In this document: in pieces, positions 55,262 through 64,000 of the stretch
How positions within the stretch are numbered: position 1 is the first letter of the stretch
How the letters are laid out: the number at the start of each line of letters is the position of its first letter
From: Bacteroidota bacterium
GTDB lineage: Bacteria; Bacteroidota; Bacteroidia; Bacteroidales; Dysgonomonadaceae
Assembly (NCBI GenBank): GCA_023437305.1
Contig: JAEZGN010000008.1
Span: 1 to 64,000, forward strand
DNA: 64,000 nt
Direction of reading: 5' to 3'
Position numbers and translations under genes: made by a program
The notes under the pieces: generated by a model
Databases searched by the model: none
The model's input: the letters and a program-made list of their open reading frames with translations, nothing else
Told to the model about the DNA's origin: nothing

Positions 55262-56086
55262 TTAACCTAATTTCGTTAAGTATGTAGCCATCTCTTCTTG
55301 CACTTTTTTTGCTTCGGCTGTTGCTGCAAAAGCAAAGTCAACAGAACTGTCGGCATAAATTATCGCGCGGGAAGAATTTACGAGTAATCCACATTGCGAA
55401 TTCATCCCATACTTTACGACATCGGCAAGGCTTCCACCTTGTGCTCCTACACCCGGAACAAGTAAGAAGTGATTAGGTGCATATTTGCGAATATCAGCAA
55501 ACATTTCTCCTTGCGTAGCCCCCACCACATACATCAATTGCTCGTCTGTAGCCCATTCCTGAGATTTTTTGAGTACTTTCTCGAAAAGACGCTCGCCGTT
55601 TTTATCTTCTGTCAATTGGAAGTCATAAGAACCCTTATTAGAAGTAAGAGCTAATAGGATAACCCATTTGTTGGCATATTTAATAAAAGGCTTCACGCTA
55701 TCTTCTCCCATATAAGGAGCTACGGTGATAGCACTGGCTTTCAGGTCTTCGAATGCAGACATGGCGTACATCTCCGATGTGTTACCTATGTCTCCTCGTT
55801 TAGCGTCTAGTATAATAAATTGATCGGGGTATCTCAGACGAATATATTCTATCGTTTTGTGTAAAGCCACTATCCCTTTTACACCCTGGCTTTCGTAAAA
55901 TGCAGTATTGGGCTTGTAAGCAACACAATATTTTGCAGTAGCATCTATTATTGCTGTATTGAATGCATAGATAGGATCTTCTTCATCTAATAAAAAAGAA
56001 GGTATTTTATTTATATCGGTATCCAACCCAACGCAGAGGAAAGATTTTTTTCTTTTTATGTTCTCAAATAGTTCTTGCCTTGTCAT
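55262..56086 (-). CDS. pyrF: Orotidine 5'-phosphate decarboxylase (type 2)
   Basis: This 274-residue TIM-barrel enzyme converts OMP to UMP in pyrimidine synthesis. It belongs to the longer type 2 group. The N-terminus has KKSFLCVGLDTDINKIP and the catalytic motif is ILDAKRGDIGNTSEMYA (Asp/Lys/Asp). TVAPYMGEDSVKPF, ALTSNKGS and VVGATQGEMFADIRKYAP follow, then LVPGVGAQGG. It is 56 bases downstream of prfA, an association I recognise from Bacteroides. It probably shares that transcript. Confidence 0.97.
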   Translation of the reverse strand: MTRQELFENIKRKKSFLCVGLDTDINKIPSFLLDEEDPIYAFNTAIIDATAKYCVAYKPNTAFYESQGVKGIVALHKTIEYIRLRYPDQFIILDAKRGDIGNTSEMYAMSAFEDLKASAITVAPYMGEDSVKPFIKYANKWVILLALTSNKGSYDFQLTEDKNGERLFEKVLKKSQEWATDEQLMYVVGATQGEMFADIRKYAPNHFLLVPGVGAQGGSLADVVKYGMNSQCGLLVNSSRAIIYADSSVDFAFAATAEAKKVQEEMATYLTKLG

Positions 56087-56142
56087 TTTTGTATTTTCAA
56101 AATTAGAGTCGCTTTTATCTTATTCCTAACCCTTTTTATTTT

Positions 56143-57228
56143 TTACATTTCGCTTTCTTTAAGCCTTTCGGTATTTTCCGCAATTATCAATTGATCTATA
56201 ATTGGCTGGATTTCTCCATCCATTACTGCAGATAAGTTATACAAGGTTAGATTGATTCTGTGATCAGTCATTCTTCCTTGCGGATAATTGTATGTTCTAA
56301 TCTTAGCCGAGCGGTCGCCTGTCGATACCATTGTCTTACGTTTCGAAGCTATTGCATCCATATATTTGGATAGCTCTATATCGTAAAGTTTTGTTCTCAA
56401 CATCTGCATCGCAAGCTCTCTATTGGCTAATTGAGATCTTGATTGTTGGCATACAACAACTAGACCTGATGGTTTATGCGTTAGCTGTACTTTGGTTTCC
56501 ACCTTATTTACATTTTGTCCTCCGGCACCACTCGAGCGAGCTGTCTGCATTTCAATATCAGCAGGGTTTATCTCCACGTCAACCTCTTCGGCTTCGGGTA
56601 ATACAGCAACAGTAGCAGCAGAGGTATGTACACGTCCCTGAGTTTCGGTAGCGGGAACGCGTTGAACCCGATGCACACCCGACTCGTATTTTAGAATGCC
56701 GTATACTCCTTCGCCTGTGACAGTAAATATAATTTCTTTGAATCCCCCGGAAGTTCCTTCAGTAATGCTTGTGATTTCTGTTTTCCAACCTTTTATTTCA
56801 CAGTATTTTTGATACATGCGATAAAGGTCTCCCGCAAAAATAGCAGCTTCGTCACCTCCTGTTCCTCCCCGAATCTCCATGATTGCATTTTTGCTATCTT
56901 GAGGATCAGCCGGAACTAAAAGAAACTTTATTTCTTCTTCCAACTTAGGCATACGTTCATTAGCGGCATCCATTTCCTCTTTTGCAATTTCTCTTAATTC
57001 AGAGTCATCTTCGTTTTCAAGGATACCTTTTGCTTCATCTATCGTGGCTAGTAGCTGTTTATATTCTCTACGTGCTATATCTATTTTTTCTAAATCGCGA
57101 TATTCTTTATTCAGTTTGACGTATCTCTTCATATCAGCAATTACGGCAGGGTCTGTAATAAGTTTCCCTATCTCTTCAAAGCGGATATTGAGTGCATCAA
57201 GTCTTTCTAATAATGACGATTGGGCCAT
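56143..57228 (-). CDS. prfA: Peptide chain release factor 1
   Basis: This 361-residue protein releases peptides at UAA and UAG. I start at the ATG at 57228 (MAQSSLLERLDALNIRFEEI). The longer frame from the TTG at 57261 would lie inside the promoter's -7 box and cannot be the start. The PCRF domain is at residues of about 15-210. The catalytic GGQ is in SSGAGGQNVNKVET. The anticodon-mimic region around VHRVQRVPATETQGRVHTS contains the PAT-type tripeptide typical of RF1 (RF2 has SPF). The C-terminal helix ends with IIDQLIIAENTERL. Confidence 0.97.
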   Translation of the reverse strand: MAQSSLLERLDALNIRFEEIGKLITDPAVIADMKRYVKLNKEYRDLEKIDIARREYKQLLATIDEAKGILENEDDSELREIAKEEMDAANERMPKLEEEIKFLLVPADPQDSKNAIMEIRGGTGGDEAAIFAGDLYRMYQKYCEIKGWKTEITSITEGTSGGFKEIIFTVTGEGVYGILKYESGVHRVQRVPATETQGRVHTSAATVAVLPEAEEVDVEINPADIEMQTARSSGAGGQNVNKVETKVQLTHKPSGLVVVCQQSRSQLANRELAMQMLRTKLYDIELSKYMDAIASKRKTMVSTGDRSAKIRTYNYPQGRMTDHRINLTLYNLSAVMDGEIQPIIDQLIIAENTERLKESEM

Positions 57229-57258
57229 ATCTAAATCTATCTTATATTTAATTTGGGG

Positions 57259-57266
57259 CAAAGGTA
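57259..57266 (-). promoter_or_regulatory. -7 box of the prfA-pyrF unit
   Basis: On the minus strand TACCTTTG matches TAnnTTTG and lies 30 bases upstream of the chosen prfA ATG. Its last three bases are the TTG codon that would otherwise be the upstream start, which rules that start out. The -33 element is weak. Confidence 0.6.
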
Positions 57267-57396
57267 CTCAAAAAGGTGTCTAGATTATTACTAAGAGATA
57301 GAAAATTTGATTAAGAAATAGCAATTGAGTATCTCTGAATGGAGGCTTGGTTTGTGAATTTCTTACAGTATTATATAGTTGCAAGTATATAAAAGC

Positions 57397-57420
57397 AAAG
57401 AGACCGAATTCGGTCTCTTT
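57397..57420. terminator. Palindromic terminator-like hairpin
   Basis: This perfect 24-base palindrome (AAAGAGACCGAA and its complement) lies between prfA and the lipid-binding lipoprotein gene. It lies 102 bases past the stop codon of that gene. On the minus strand it is followed by GCTTTTA. It probably ends the 57.5-62.8 kb operon. Confidence 0.75.
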
Positions 57421-57522
57421 AAAGTTTGACGCATCACTGCATTAAAAGCGTGTTTGTATGATGAGCGCGTAATTAAAGGAGCGCGCTCTATCTCCTTTTA
57501 TTGATATTTTCAATTTATATGA

Positions 57523-58032
57523 TCAATCTTCAGACCATCCTGTATAACGATAACCTACAACTTTATATGTTTTTCCAGGAAAACGAGAATTCGTGAAAGT
57601 GAAAGATATTGCGTCTGCAATAGTCCCAGAAGGAGCTGTTGCACCCTTCAACACAACTTTACCATCAGTCAATGTAAATGTATTTGTTGAAGAAGCAACG
57701 TTTCCTGCTAGATTTTCGATATTACTTCCTGAAAAACTGAGTGTTGATAAGTCGCAATTGACTTTTCCATTAATAGAATAAGCATTTGACCCACTTAATG
57801 AATAACTACCAATACGTATCCAACATTGAGTTTTTGATTCATCAGAAGTATTAGAAATCTCCGCGAAATTTTTATACACTTGAGCTCCGGTCTCATCTGT
57901 AACGATTACCCTGTACTTACCGCCTAAAGGGTGAATAGAAGAATATTCTATTTCATAATCACCGTATGTTTCGCAAGATGCAAATCCAAGCAGCAATAAA
58001 AAGAGGACTGAAATATATCTTATTTGTTTCAT
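57523..58032 (-). CDS. Lipid-binding-domain (PF12888-like) lipoprotein
   Basis: This 169-residue lipoprotein precursor has a signal ending in LGFASC (Cys20). The mature part is beta-rich and fits the 'lipid-binding putative hydrolase' family found next to SusD-like group 2 genes in Bacteroidota. Features seen are GGKYRVIVTDETGAQVYKNF, WIRIGSYSLSGSNAYSINGKV and FTNSRFPGKTYKVVGYRYTGW. No catalytic motif is evident, so the hydrolase label is from the family name only. It is the third gene of the SusC/SusD operon, 51 bases after the SusD gene. Confidence 0.85.
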   Translation of the reverse strand: MKQIRYISVLFLLLLGFASCETYGDYEIEYSSIHPLGGKYRVIVTDETGAQVYKNFAEISNTSDESKTQCWIRIGSYSLSGSNAYSINGKVNCDLSTLSFSGSNIENLAGNVASSTNTFTLTDGKVVLKGATAPSGTIADAISFTFTNSRFPGKTYKVVGYRYTGWSED

Positions 58033-58083
58033 ATGATTTTCTTTTAAATACTGAATATTAAGTTAAACTTAGCTCTATTATAA

Positions 58084-59649
58084 TTAATTCCCTTGAGCTA
58101 CCTGCCACCATAATGGTTCTTGGGTAGCCTTTGTTTGTGGGGCATTGCTATTGTAAAGAGCTGAAGCATTAGGAACCGGAAGACGGCGAGGTATTTCTCT
58201 GGCTTGTAGTACCGTTGTTCCCGGGCGTACTAATGTGCCTAATACGTATCCTTCTTCAAGTCCCGGAGTAATATTGCTTACACGAACTTTTTCGGCATCA
58301 CTGATCGCCGGAATTCCTGTACGGTTACGATCCATCCATGAATCCCATGAATTTGCTTTTGCTCCCGCTACCCATTTTTGAGTTAAAATGCTCTTCAGCA
58401 TAGTTTCTAATGATGTGCTATTGAAAGCATAAACACCTCCTGTTTTTATAAAGTCTGTAGCATTATATCCCCAACGGGAGAACGCTTTGCTTACACCATC
58501 ATCATACGCTGATTTAGCTGCAGAGGTATTTCCTAATCTAGCTTGTGCCTCGGCGACAAGAAAGTATGCTTCTGCTGCATTCATCAAATAAACAGGATCA
58601 GAATAAGCTTGTTTATATCTAGATGAATTAACAAGAGGTACAGCATCATCCTCTCCGGCAGTTGTAGGAGGTTTAGTACCGCAAGGTAAACCTCCAAACT
58701 TTTCTCTATCGGTAAGAGTCTCGCCTTTGTTAATAGCTGCTTCAGCTGTAGCAGTCAATTCATAATACTCTTCAACTCGAGGGTCATTGTATGCTAGTAA
58801 GAATTCGAGGAAAGTGTGACAAGCTCGTATGTTTTCTTTCGTGTTTAGCTGACGGATATTGTATTCATATAGAGGATTACCTTTATTAGTAGCATCTTCA
58901 AAGGCTGTGAAGGCACAATCTTCAGTCAACAATCCACCAGCACTAAGCAAAGATGATATTTGAGTCTTATTAGCTTCGAAGTCACGCAGATAAAGTTTTA
59001 GCTTCAAACTTTTTGCAAAAGCAACCCATTTGTCAATCTTTCCTCCAAAGAAAAAATCTTCGTTGGTAAGAGTAGGATTGGTTGAAGCTTTTGCATCTGA
59101 AGCTTTTGCTATAGCTTCGTCCAGAAGAGCAATAATGCCAGGATAAACCACTGTTTTACTATCATCATATTTGGGCGCAGGATATTCTGCGGCATTTAAA
59201 GCCTCTGTAAATGGAATATCTCCATAAAAGTCAGTAAGCATGTGGTAATTATATGCTGTTAGAATTTTGCCTATTACCCAGTAATTCCAAGCTCCTTTTT
59301 TTTCTGCTAAAGAAATTAGTATCTTTAAATCAGGCAAAGTATTAGCATAAGCATTCGTCCAAAAAGTATTATACGAATCTTGAGTAATGCTGTAGTTTAC
59401 TGTCGTATTATATTGATTCGTTGAATTTCCTTGAGTAACATATTGACTCCATAAATCTCCTACTAATTGCCCATTGAGCCCCCATTGTGCTACAGTAGTT
59501 GCTCCGGCAGAAGGAAGCAAAGTGGCAAGAGTGGCTTCTGTTGGATAGTTTGGATTTTTGTTTATATCCAGATAATCATCGCAAGATACAAATGATATGC
59601 TTGTCAAAAATAGAGACAAGGTAATATATATCAGATTTTTCTTTTTCAT
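58084..59649 (-). CDS. SusD/RagB-family lipoprotein (SusD-like group 2)
   Basis: I choose the ATG at 59649, giving a 521-residue precursor with a normal lipoprotein signal (MKKKNLIYITL...SFVSC). The ATG at 59664 would add five residues and is also possible. It has SusD-like_2 features: INKNPNYPTEATLATLLPSAG at the start, WVIGKILTAYNYHMLTDFYGDIPF, DKWVAFAKSLKLKLYLRD and LMNAAEAYFLVAEAQARLG. It ends with QKWVAGAKANSWDSWMDRNRTG and REIPRRLPVPN. It partners the SusC directly upstream. The substrate is unknown. Confidence 0.95.
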   Translation of the reverse strand: MKKKNLIYITLSLFLTSISFVSCDDYLDINKNPNYPTEATLATLLPSAGATTVAQWGLNGQLVGDLWSQYVTQGNSTNQYNTTVNYSITQDSYNTFWTNAYANTLPDLKILISLAEKKGAWNYWVIGKILTAYNYHMLTDFYGDIPFTEALNAAEYPAPKYDDSKTVVYPGIIALLDEAIAKASDAKASTNPTLTNEDFFFGGKIDKWVAFAKSLKLKLYLRDFEANKTQISSLLSAGGLLTEDCAFTAFEDATNKGNPLYEYNIRQLNTKENIRACHTFLEFLLAYNDPRVEEYYELTATAEAAINKGETLTDREKFGGLPCGTKPPTTAGEDDAVPLVNSSRYKQAYSDPVYLMNAAEAYFLVAEAQARLGNTSAAKSAYDDGVSKAFSRWGYNATDFIKTGGVYAFNSTSLETMLKSILTQKWVAGAKANSWDSWMDRNRTGIPAISDAEKVRVSNITPGLEEGYVLGTLVRPGTTVLQAREIPRRLPVPNASALYNSNAPQTKATQEPLWWQVAQGN

Positions 59650-59672
59650 ATTAAATTTTTTCATTAGATAAA

Positions 59673-62600
59673 TTAAAATTCTACCTTGATAGCTCCTCCT
59701 ATACTGCGATACGAAGCTGCACTTGTAATTTCACCAAACTCAGAAGTTATATCATTACCCATATTTGCTACTTCAGGGTCTACATAGTTATTTTTCTTAG
59801 GTGTAAATAAGAAGAGGTTACGTCCAATAAAACTTAATGTAAGTTTGCTTAATGGAGTAGATGCTAGCATTTTTTTAGGAAAATCATAAGATATAGTTAT
59901 TTCTCGTATTTTGAAGAAATCTTTTGGTATTACGATTTCGTTTCTAACCAATGGATTGTAAGAATAGTTTCCGACAGAATAACTAAACTGATTTGTCATA
60001 GTAGGTATATTATTTTCAACGTACTGTCCATTTACTACTTTTACGGAATAAGGCCATATAAATGAATTTCTTTCATTATATACAGTTTGAGTTGAGTTCC
60101 CATTGAAGTGAGTAATATAAGATGTGTTTGAAGCCATCCAACCTCCTTTGTGCCAATCTCCAACAATTGTGAATCCCCAGTTTTTATATTTAAGGGAAGT
60201 GTTCAGTCCTAAAATAAAATCTGGCTGTGATGATCCAATTACTTCCTTCTCGGTAGTTGATTGAGTAAGGAATCCGTTATTGTTGACAATTGCATATCCA
60301 TAATATGGGCTATTCTTATCAGTTACACGAGCAACAGATGGCACCTGGAATGTACCGATTTGCTCACCAACTCTCATTTTGTACTCTATCCCACGCCAAG
60401 TATAGATATTATATTCAGTGACTTCATTTCCATTTACATCACTCCAAAGATCAAGTACTTTACTTTTGTTTTTGGTAAACGTAGCATTCACATCCCATTG
60501 CCAATCTTTTGTACGGATCGGAGTTATTCCGGCAGCAATTTCTACCCCTTTATTTTCTAAAAGCCCTATGTTTTTGGTCTCAGAAGTATAACCTACTTCT
60601 GGTGCTAGAGTTGCGCCAATTATCTGATTTTTGGTACGTTTATGATAATAAGCAACGTCTATATGCACTCTGTTGTCGAAGAAGTTCCCTTGCAATCCTA
60701 GTTCATATTCTGTTGTGATTTCAGGTTTTAAGTTTATATTTGGCAACCTATTATTTTCACTGAGTCCTGATACTCCACCAATTGGTAAGCGAGTGTAGTA
60801 GAAGGTTGTTGAAGTAAGAGGAGTATACCAAGAGGATGTAAAATAAGGGTCTGTATCATTACCTGTCTGACCTATAGCTCCACGTATTTTAAGAAAATCT
60901 ATTTTGTTGTTTTTTAGACTAGGAAATAGCTCTGTGAAGATCAAAGATAAATTTGCTCCTCCATAAAAATAGCTATTCTTGTCTAATGGTAGCGTTGAAG
61001 ACCAGTCGTTACGAGCTGATAAGTTTAAATATAAGAAATCTTTATAACCAACTTCTGCTTGTGCGAATAATCCTATTAATCGCTTTCTGTTTTTATACTG
61101 TTCCGAAACGGCAGCAGATGTAGTATTTTGAAGATTATACCATCCTGGAACATCTAATCCATTTACATAACCGCCATTGTAAGAATATGTGCGTTGATTT
61201 AAGTTCCACCCGGCAGTACCACCTATCGTAAAATCAGATACTTTGTAATCTGCAGTTAAGAAGGCTGTTGCATCTAGCTGATCTCTATTGAAACTATAGT
61301 TTGAATAGTAGCCATTTTGTGGTGTGGCACCTCCTAAGTCACTATAAGAACCTGGAGTGAAAGAAGTCTTAGCATTAATATTTTCTCTGTTATAATTTAG
61401 GAAGTCGCCTCCTATACGTCCTGTAGCTTTTAGTCCTTTTATTAATTCATAAGAAGCTTCAATTTTTCCATAAGTATGATTATCTTGATATAAATAATAA
61501 TTATTATCAATCATCCAATATGGGTTTGTTGCGTAATAAGTATAATAGTTATCAAGATTATAACGCTCATCGTTATAATTTTTCATGGCTGAATAATCTA
61601 CGTCAACAGCATGTTGTAAAAGTTCCATTTCCATTTGTTCTGTACGACGAACATCTTTACGAGCATAATTGATAGACACGTCTACAGCTAATTTATTCCA
61701 TTTTGCATTTCCTCGTAGAGAGATCGTATTACGAGAATATTTGTCTCCATCATTAGGTAAAGTTCCATTACTTGTAACATTACCGTAGGATGCGTAGAGG
61801 CCAAGATTGTCAGTTCCGTAACGTAGAGCAATAGTATTATTTAGTTCTGACCCTGTTTTATAAAAATTACGAATGTTATTTTTTACGTATGAATAAGGCT
61901 TAGTCATAACCGGATTTAATTGGTCCGAACCCCATTCATGAATAGTTCCATCCAGGCGAGCACCCCATGAGCCGTTCTCAGCTCTATCCCAAGAACCCCA
62001 ACCTTGTCCGAATAGATCCTGCGTTTGCATTACGCGAAGTACATTTGAGGCTGTAAATGCTCCGTCATATGATATTGTAAGCTTTTCATTTTTTGCCCTC
62101 TTGGTTGTGATCATGATAACTCCATTTGCTGCACGAGACCCATAAAGAGCTGTAGCAGAGGCCCCTTTTAATACTGTGACAGATTCTACATCTTCGGAAT
62201 TTATATCATTGGCACTATTCCCAAAATCAACATAATCATTTCCTGAACGTTCGTTCGTGATAGGTACACCGTCAACAATATACAACGGATTATTATTTGT
62301 TACAGAAGATATACCACGAATTAATACTTTTTGAGATGTACCTGCAGGACCGGCTGTAGAAATATTTACTCCGGCTATTTTCCCATTCAATCCGCCCATG
62401 ACAGATCCGGATTTTGCAGCTGATATTTCATCCGATTTAACTTGAGTCGCAGCATACCCTAATATTTTCTGATCGCGCTGAATTCCCATTGCTGTTACAA
62501 CGACTTCATCTAAAAGCTTGTCGTCATTTTCCATCACTACTCGCATATTTTGAGTAGCTTTAGTTTCAATACTCTTCATCCCAACCAGATTGAAAACCAG

Positions 62601-62810
62601 CGTGTTTTTACCATCCGGAACATTTATTGAGAATGTTCCATCCAGATCGGTTACTGTTCCGACTGTAGTTCCTTTCACAACAACAGAAGCACTTATTACA
62701 GGCTCACCATTCGTATCTATAACGGTTCCTGTAATCTTTGTTGTTTGTGCGGCAATATATCCTATGCTTAGCAGTAAGCAGGATAAAATCAATAACAACT
62801 TTTTCTTCAT
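59673..62810 (-). CDS. SusC/RagA-family TonB-dependent outer-membrane transporter
   Basis: I start at the ATG at 62810 (MKKKLLLILSC signal, cleavage near IAAQ), giving 1045 residues. The frame from 62849 adds unlikely residues before the signal. A carboxypeptidase-D-like domain lies at about 20-100 (ITGTVIDTNGEPVISASVVVKGTT). The plug has DEVVVTAMG, then VESVTVLKGASATALYGSRAANGVIMITTKR. The barrel has a RagA-like C-terminus (AASYRSIGGAIKVEF). There is no STN domain and no linked sigma factor. With the SusD and lipid-binding genes it forms a three-gene operon of the peptide- or glycan-uptake type. Confidence 0.96.
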   Translation of the reverse strand: MKKKLLLILSCLLLSIGYIAAQTTKITGTVIDTNGEPVISASVVVKGTTVGTVTDLDGTFSINVPDGKNTLVFNLVGMKSIETKATQNMRVVMENDDKLLDEVVVTAMGIQRDQKILGYAATQVKSDEISAAKSGSVMGGLNGKIAGVNISTAGPAGTSQKVLIRGISSVTNNNPLYIVDGVPITNERSGNDYVDFGNSANDINSEDVESVTVLKGASATALYGSRAANGVIMITTKRAKNEKLTISYDGAFTASNVLRVMQTQDLFGQGWGSWDRAENGSWGARLDGTIHEWGSDQLNPVMTKPYSYVKNNIRNFYKTGSELNNTIALRYGTDNLGLYASYGNVTSNGTLPNDGDKYSRNTISLRGNAKWNKLAVDVSINYARKDVRRTEQMEMELLQHAVDVDYSAMKNYNDERYNLDNYYTYYATNPYWMIDNNYYLYQDNHTYGKIEASYELIKGLKATGRIGGDFLNYNRENINAKTSFTPGSYSDLGGATPQNGYYSNYSFNRDQLDATAFLTADYKVSDFTIGGTAGWNLNQRTYSYNGGYVNGLDVPGWYNLQNTTSAAVSEQYKNRKRLIGLFAQAEVGYKDFLYLNLSARNDWSSTLPLDKNSYFYGGANLSLIFTELFPSLKNNKIDFLKIRGAIGQTGNDTDPYFTSSWYTPLTSTTFYYTRLPIGGVSGLSENNRLPNINLKPEITTEYELGLQGNFFDNRVHIDVAYYHKRTKNQIIGATLAPEVGYTSETKNIGLLENKGVEIAAGITPIRTKDWQWDVNATFTKNKSKVLDLWSDVNGNEVTEYNIYTWRGIEYKMRVGEQIGTFQVPSVARVTDKNSPYYGYAIVNNNGFLTQSTTEKEVIGSSQPDFILGLNTSLKYKNWGFTIVGDWHKGGWMASNTSYITHFNGNSTQTVYNERNSFIWPYSVKVVNGQYVENNIPTMTNQFSYSVGNYSYNPLVRNEIVIPKDFFKIREITISYDFPKKMLASTPLSKLTLSFIGRNLFLFTPKKNNYVDPEVANMGNDITSEFGEITSAASYRSIGGAIKVEF

Positions 62811-63223
62811 ACTTGTACACATAAATTTATTAATATTAACACAATACACCTATCGAGTAGTACCGATCGGAGCTTCCTTTTCCTTTTTCACTATTTTTCC
62901 GTTCGTATACTTATTGGTACTAGTTTTGCGAGCTATTGGAGTCGCTTATAAACTTAAAGAATACAATGTTGAAGCGGAATCATGCTAAGTGAAGGGTAAA
63001 GAACCCTTTTGTGATTCCTTTGATTTAGATTGTCTTCTTGTGTGATATTTATATAGTTTTTGTATATAAATATTTTTGGCATGATAAAGCTAATTGAAAG
63101 TATTACAGTTGTATATCTGTAATCTGAAGCTATGTTAGCTTTAGTTTCCTTTATCTTTATTTTCATTATAGAACACTACTTTTATTTAGAGGTAAGTTTT
63201 GAGAGCAAACTTATTCCTGGAAG

Positions 63224-63231
63224 CAAATGTA
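63224..63231 (-). promoter_or_regulatory. Possible -7 box for the SusC operon
   Basis: TACATTTG on the minus strand fits TAnnTTTG. It is one of two candidates within 20 bases (the other is at 63206-63213). No -33 TTG is found, and use would give a long leader. Confidence 0.35.
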
Positions 63232-63670
63232 AACTAAATTTTTATAAAAAGAATAAAAATGGAATATTTTTTTTAATTTTTGCTTCATAATGATTATTTA
63301 TGTTGATTTGTTAGCCTGAAATGATACATTTTGAAATGTATAGTTTTGTTGATTATTTCTGTAAAATACAAATTGTTACATATTTTAAAATATGATAAAT
63401 AAATTTATGTAAAAATATACCTCTTTATCAAAGTAGTAAATACCTATTAAATGGTATTTATATACCATGTATTAGGTATAGATATAGATAAAATAGCAAA
63501 AAGACCTCTTCGTTCTTTAAATAAAGAAGTATGATAGTTAGAAAACAGACTTATAACTTGATATGATAATATGATATTTTGCGACTATTCTTATTTACAT
63601 ATTTCTTTTTCAAGTCATTATTTTAGTAATTATTCCTCTCATTGTTAAAGTTTAGTTTGTATGAATATCT

Positions 63671-63678
63671 TATATTTG
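63671..63678 (+). promoter_or_regulatory. Probable -7 box for the response-regulator gene
   Basis: TATATTTG fits TAnnTTTG and lies 103 bases before the ATG at 63782. A TTG with normal spacing is not evident. Confidence 0.45.
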
Positions 63679-63781
63679 TAATATAAGAAGTTACAGTGTT
63701 ACTTATCACAAAAGAGCCAGATGTAACTCTATGTTATTTAGGTTTTGATTGAATTGATAAACTAGAACAAACAGATATAGA

Positions 63782-64000
63782 ATGAAAAGAGGATGTATTC
63801 TTATCGTTGATGATAATAAGAATGTACTTAGTGCCTTACGTATATTATTGGATAATTATTTCGAACAAGTATTTTTATTATCATCGCCCAATACATTGAT
63901 CTATACATTGAGAGAAAAGAATCCCGATATAGTATTGTTGGATATGAACTTCTCTGCCGGAATAAATACCGGAAATGAAGGACTGTACTGGCTTTCGGAA
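63782..64000 (+). CDS. NtrC-type response regulator, N-terminal part (runs off the window)
   Basis: The first 73 codons of an open frame reach the right edge. They encode a receiver domain with Asp10/Asp11 (GCILIVDDNKNVLSAL) and the phosphoacceptor Asp54 in IVLLDMNFSAGINTGNEG. That extended loop after the Asp is characteristic of Bacteroidota sigma-54-dependent NtrC-family regulators. An AAA+ and a Fis-type HTH domain are therefore expected beyond the window, probably with a histidine kinase. This is prediction, because only the receiver is visible. Confidence 0.82.
   Translation, partial: MKRGCILIVDDNKNVLSALRILLDNYFEQVFLLSSPNTLIYTLREKNPDIVLLDMNFSAGINTGNEGLYWLSE

Larger units (their letters stand above)
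62811..63781. other. Long non-coding divergent regulatory region
   Basis: This 971-base, very AT-rich stretch separates the SusC operon (minus) from the response-regulator gene (plus). It contains several palindromes and two -7-like boxes reading toward SusC (TACATTTG at 63231-63224 and TAAGTTTG at 63213-63206). If either is used, the SusC leader would be about 400 bases. TATATTTG at 63671-63678 reads toward the regulator. No ORF with convincing composition was found. Confidence 0.65.

Noticed and set aside
62954..63166. A 70-codon minus-strand frame upstream of the third SusC gene
   Set aside because: It has no ribosome site or recognised domain, and it lies in very AT-rich non-coding DNA. 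I regard it as chance.
63421..63500. Possible CRISPR-like or satellite array in the repeat-rich tail region
   Set aside because: The repeats are 16-bp palindromic pairs with no regular repeat-spacer pattern and no cas genes in the window.

Overview
This is an AT-rich chromosomal window from a member of the Bacteroidota, most likely order Bacteroidales. Dysgonomonas or a close relative is my guess, but the genus is not proven by the sequence. The support is three SusC/SusD pairs, an ECF sigma/FecR pair, BACON, DUF4827 and lipid-binding lipoproteins, a bacteroidal GyrB, and promoters of the Bacteroidota type (TTG, about 20 bases, then TAnnTTTG). No transposon, prophage, CRISPR array or tRNA gene was found.

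Layout. 1-4.2 kb: the 3' end of a 5S rRNA with its terminator, a lipoprotein with a Cna-B/SpaA-like domain, a family 2 glycosyltransferase and a BACON-CotH lipoprotein. 4.4-10.7 kb: gyrB, a flavodoxin/ferredoxin fusion protein, an orphan terminase-small-subunit-like HTH protein, an M28/glutaminyl-cyclase lipoprotein, sufE and thiamine diphosphokinase. 10.9-25 kb: housekeeping genes. These are nspC, an unlisted 53-residue protein, the rpe-comEC-nrnA-DUF4827-glmM run, a DUF2461 gene, ddh, ispE, a lytic transglycosylase and uvrA. A probable structured small RNA with its own promoter and terminator follows uvrA. 25.4-36.9 kb: a TPR protein, then a sigma / anti-sigma / SusC (with STN domain) / SusD cassette, a GH2 exo-glucosaminidase-like lipoprotein and an AraC regulator. 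37-41.7 kb: a complete rhamnose catabolic operon (rhaB-rhaA-rhaT-rhaD, minus strand). 41.8-49.6 kb: a complete potassium-uptake operon, kdpFABCDE (minus strand), including a 29-residue kdpF. 49.9-54.7 kb: an orphan SusC/SusD pair. 55.3-57.2 kb: prfA and pyrF. 57.5-62.8 kb: a third SusC/SusD pair with a lipid-binding lipoprotein. The window closes with a long non-coding regulatory stretch and the start of an NtrC-type response regulator.

How the parts work together. The sigma/FecR/STN-SusC set is a trans-envelope signalling uptake system, and the GH2 enzyme is its only nearby hydrolase. The AraC protein next to the rha genes is a good candidate for their activator. A 12-bp direct repeat with a 21-bp period lies just upstream of rhaB and looks like its operator. 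The kdp operon carries its own sensor kinase and response regulator. Two pairs of 11-bp-spaced repeats just upstream of the predicted kdp -7 box look like the KdpE operator.

I did not find a clearly new multi-gene system. The most promising unexplained items are the orphan small RNA after uvrA, the two repeat-based operators, the cluster of palindromes in the last kilobase, the 53-residue protein, the orphan terminase-like protein and the 10-G tract inside ispE.
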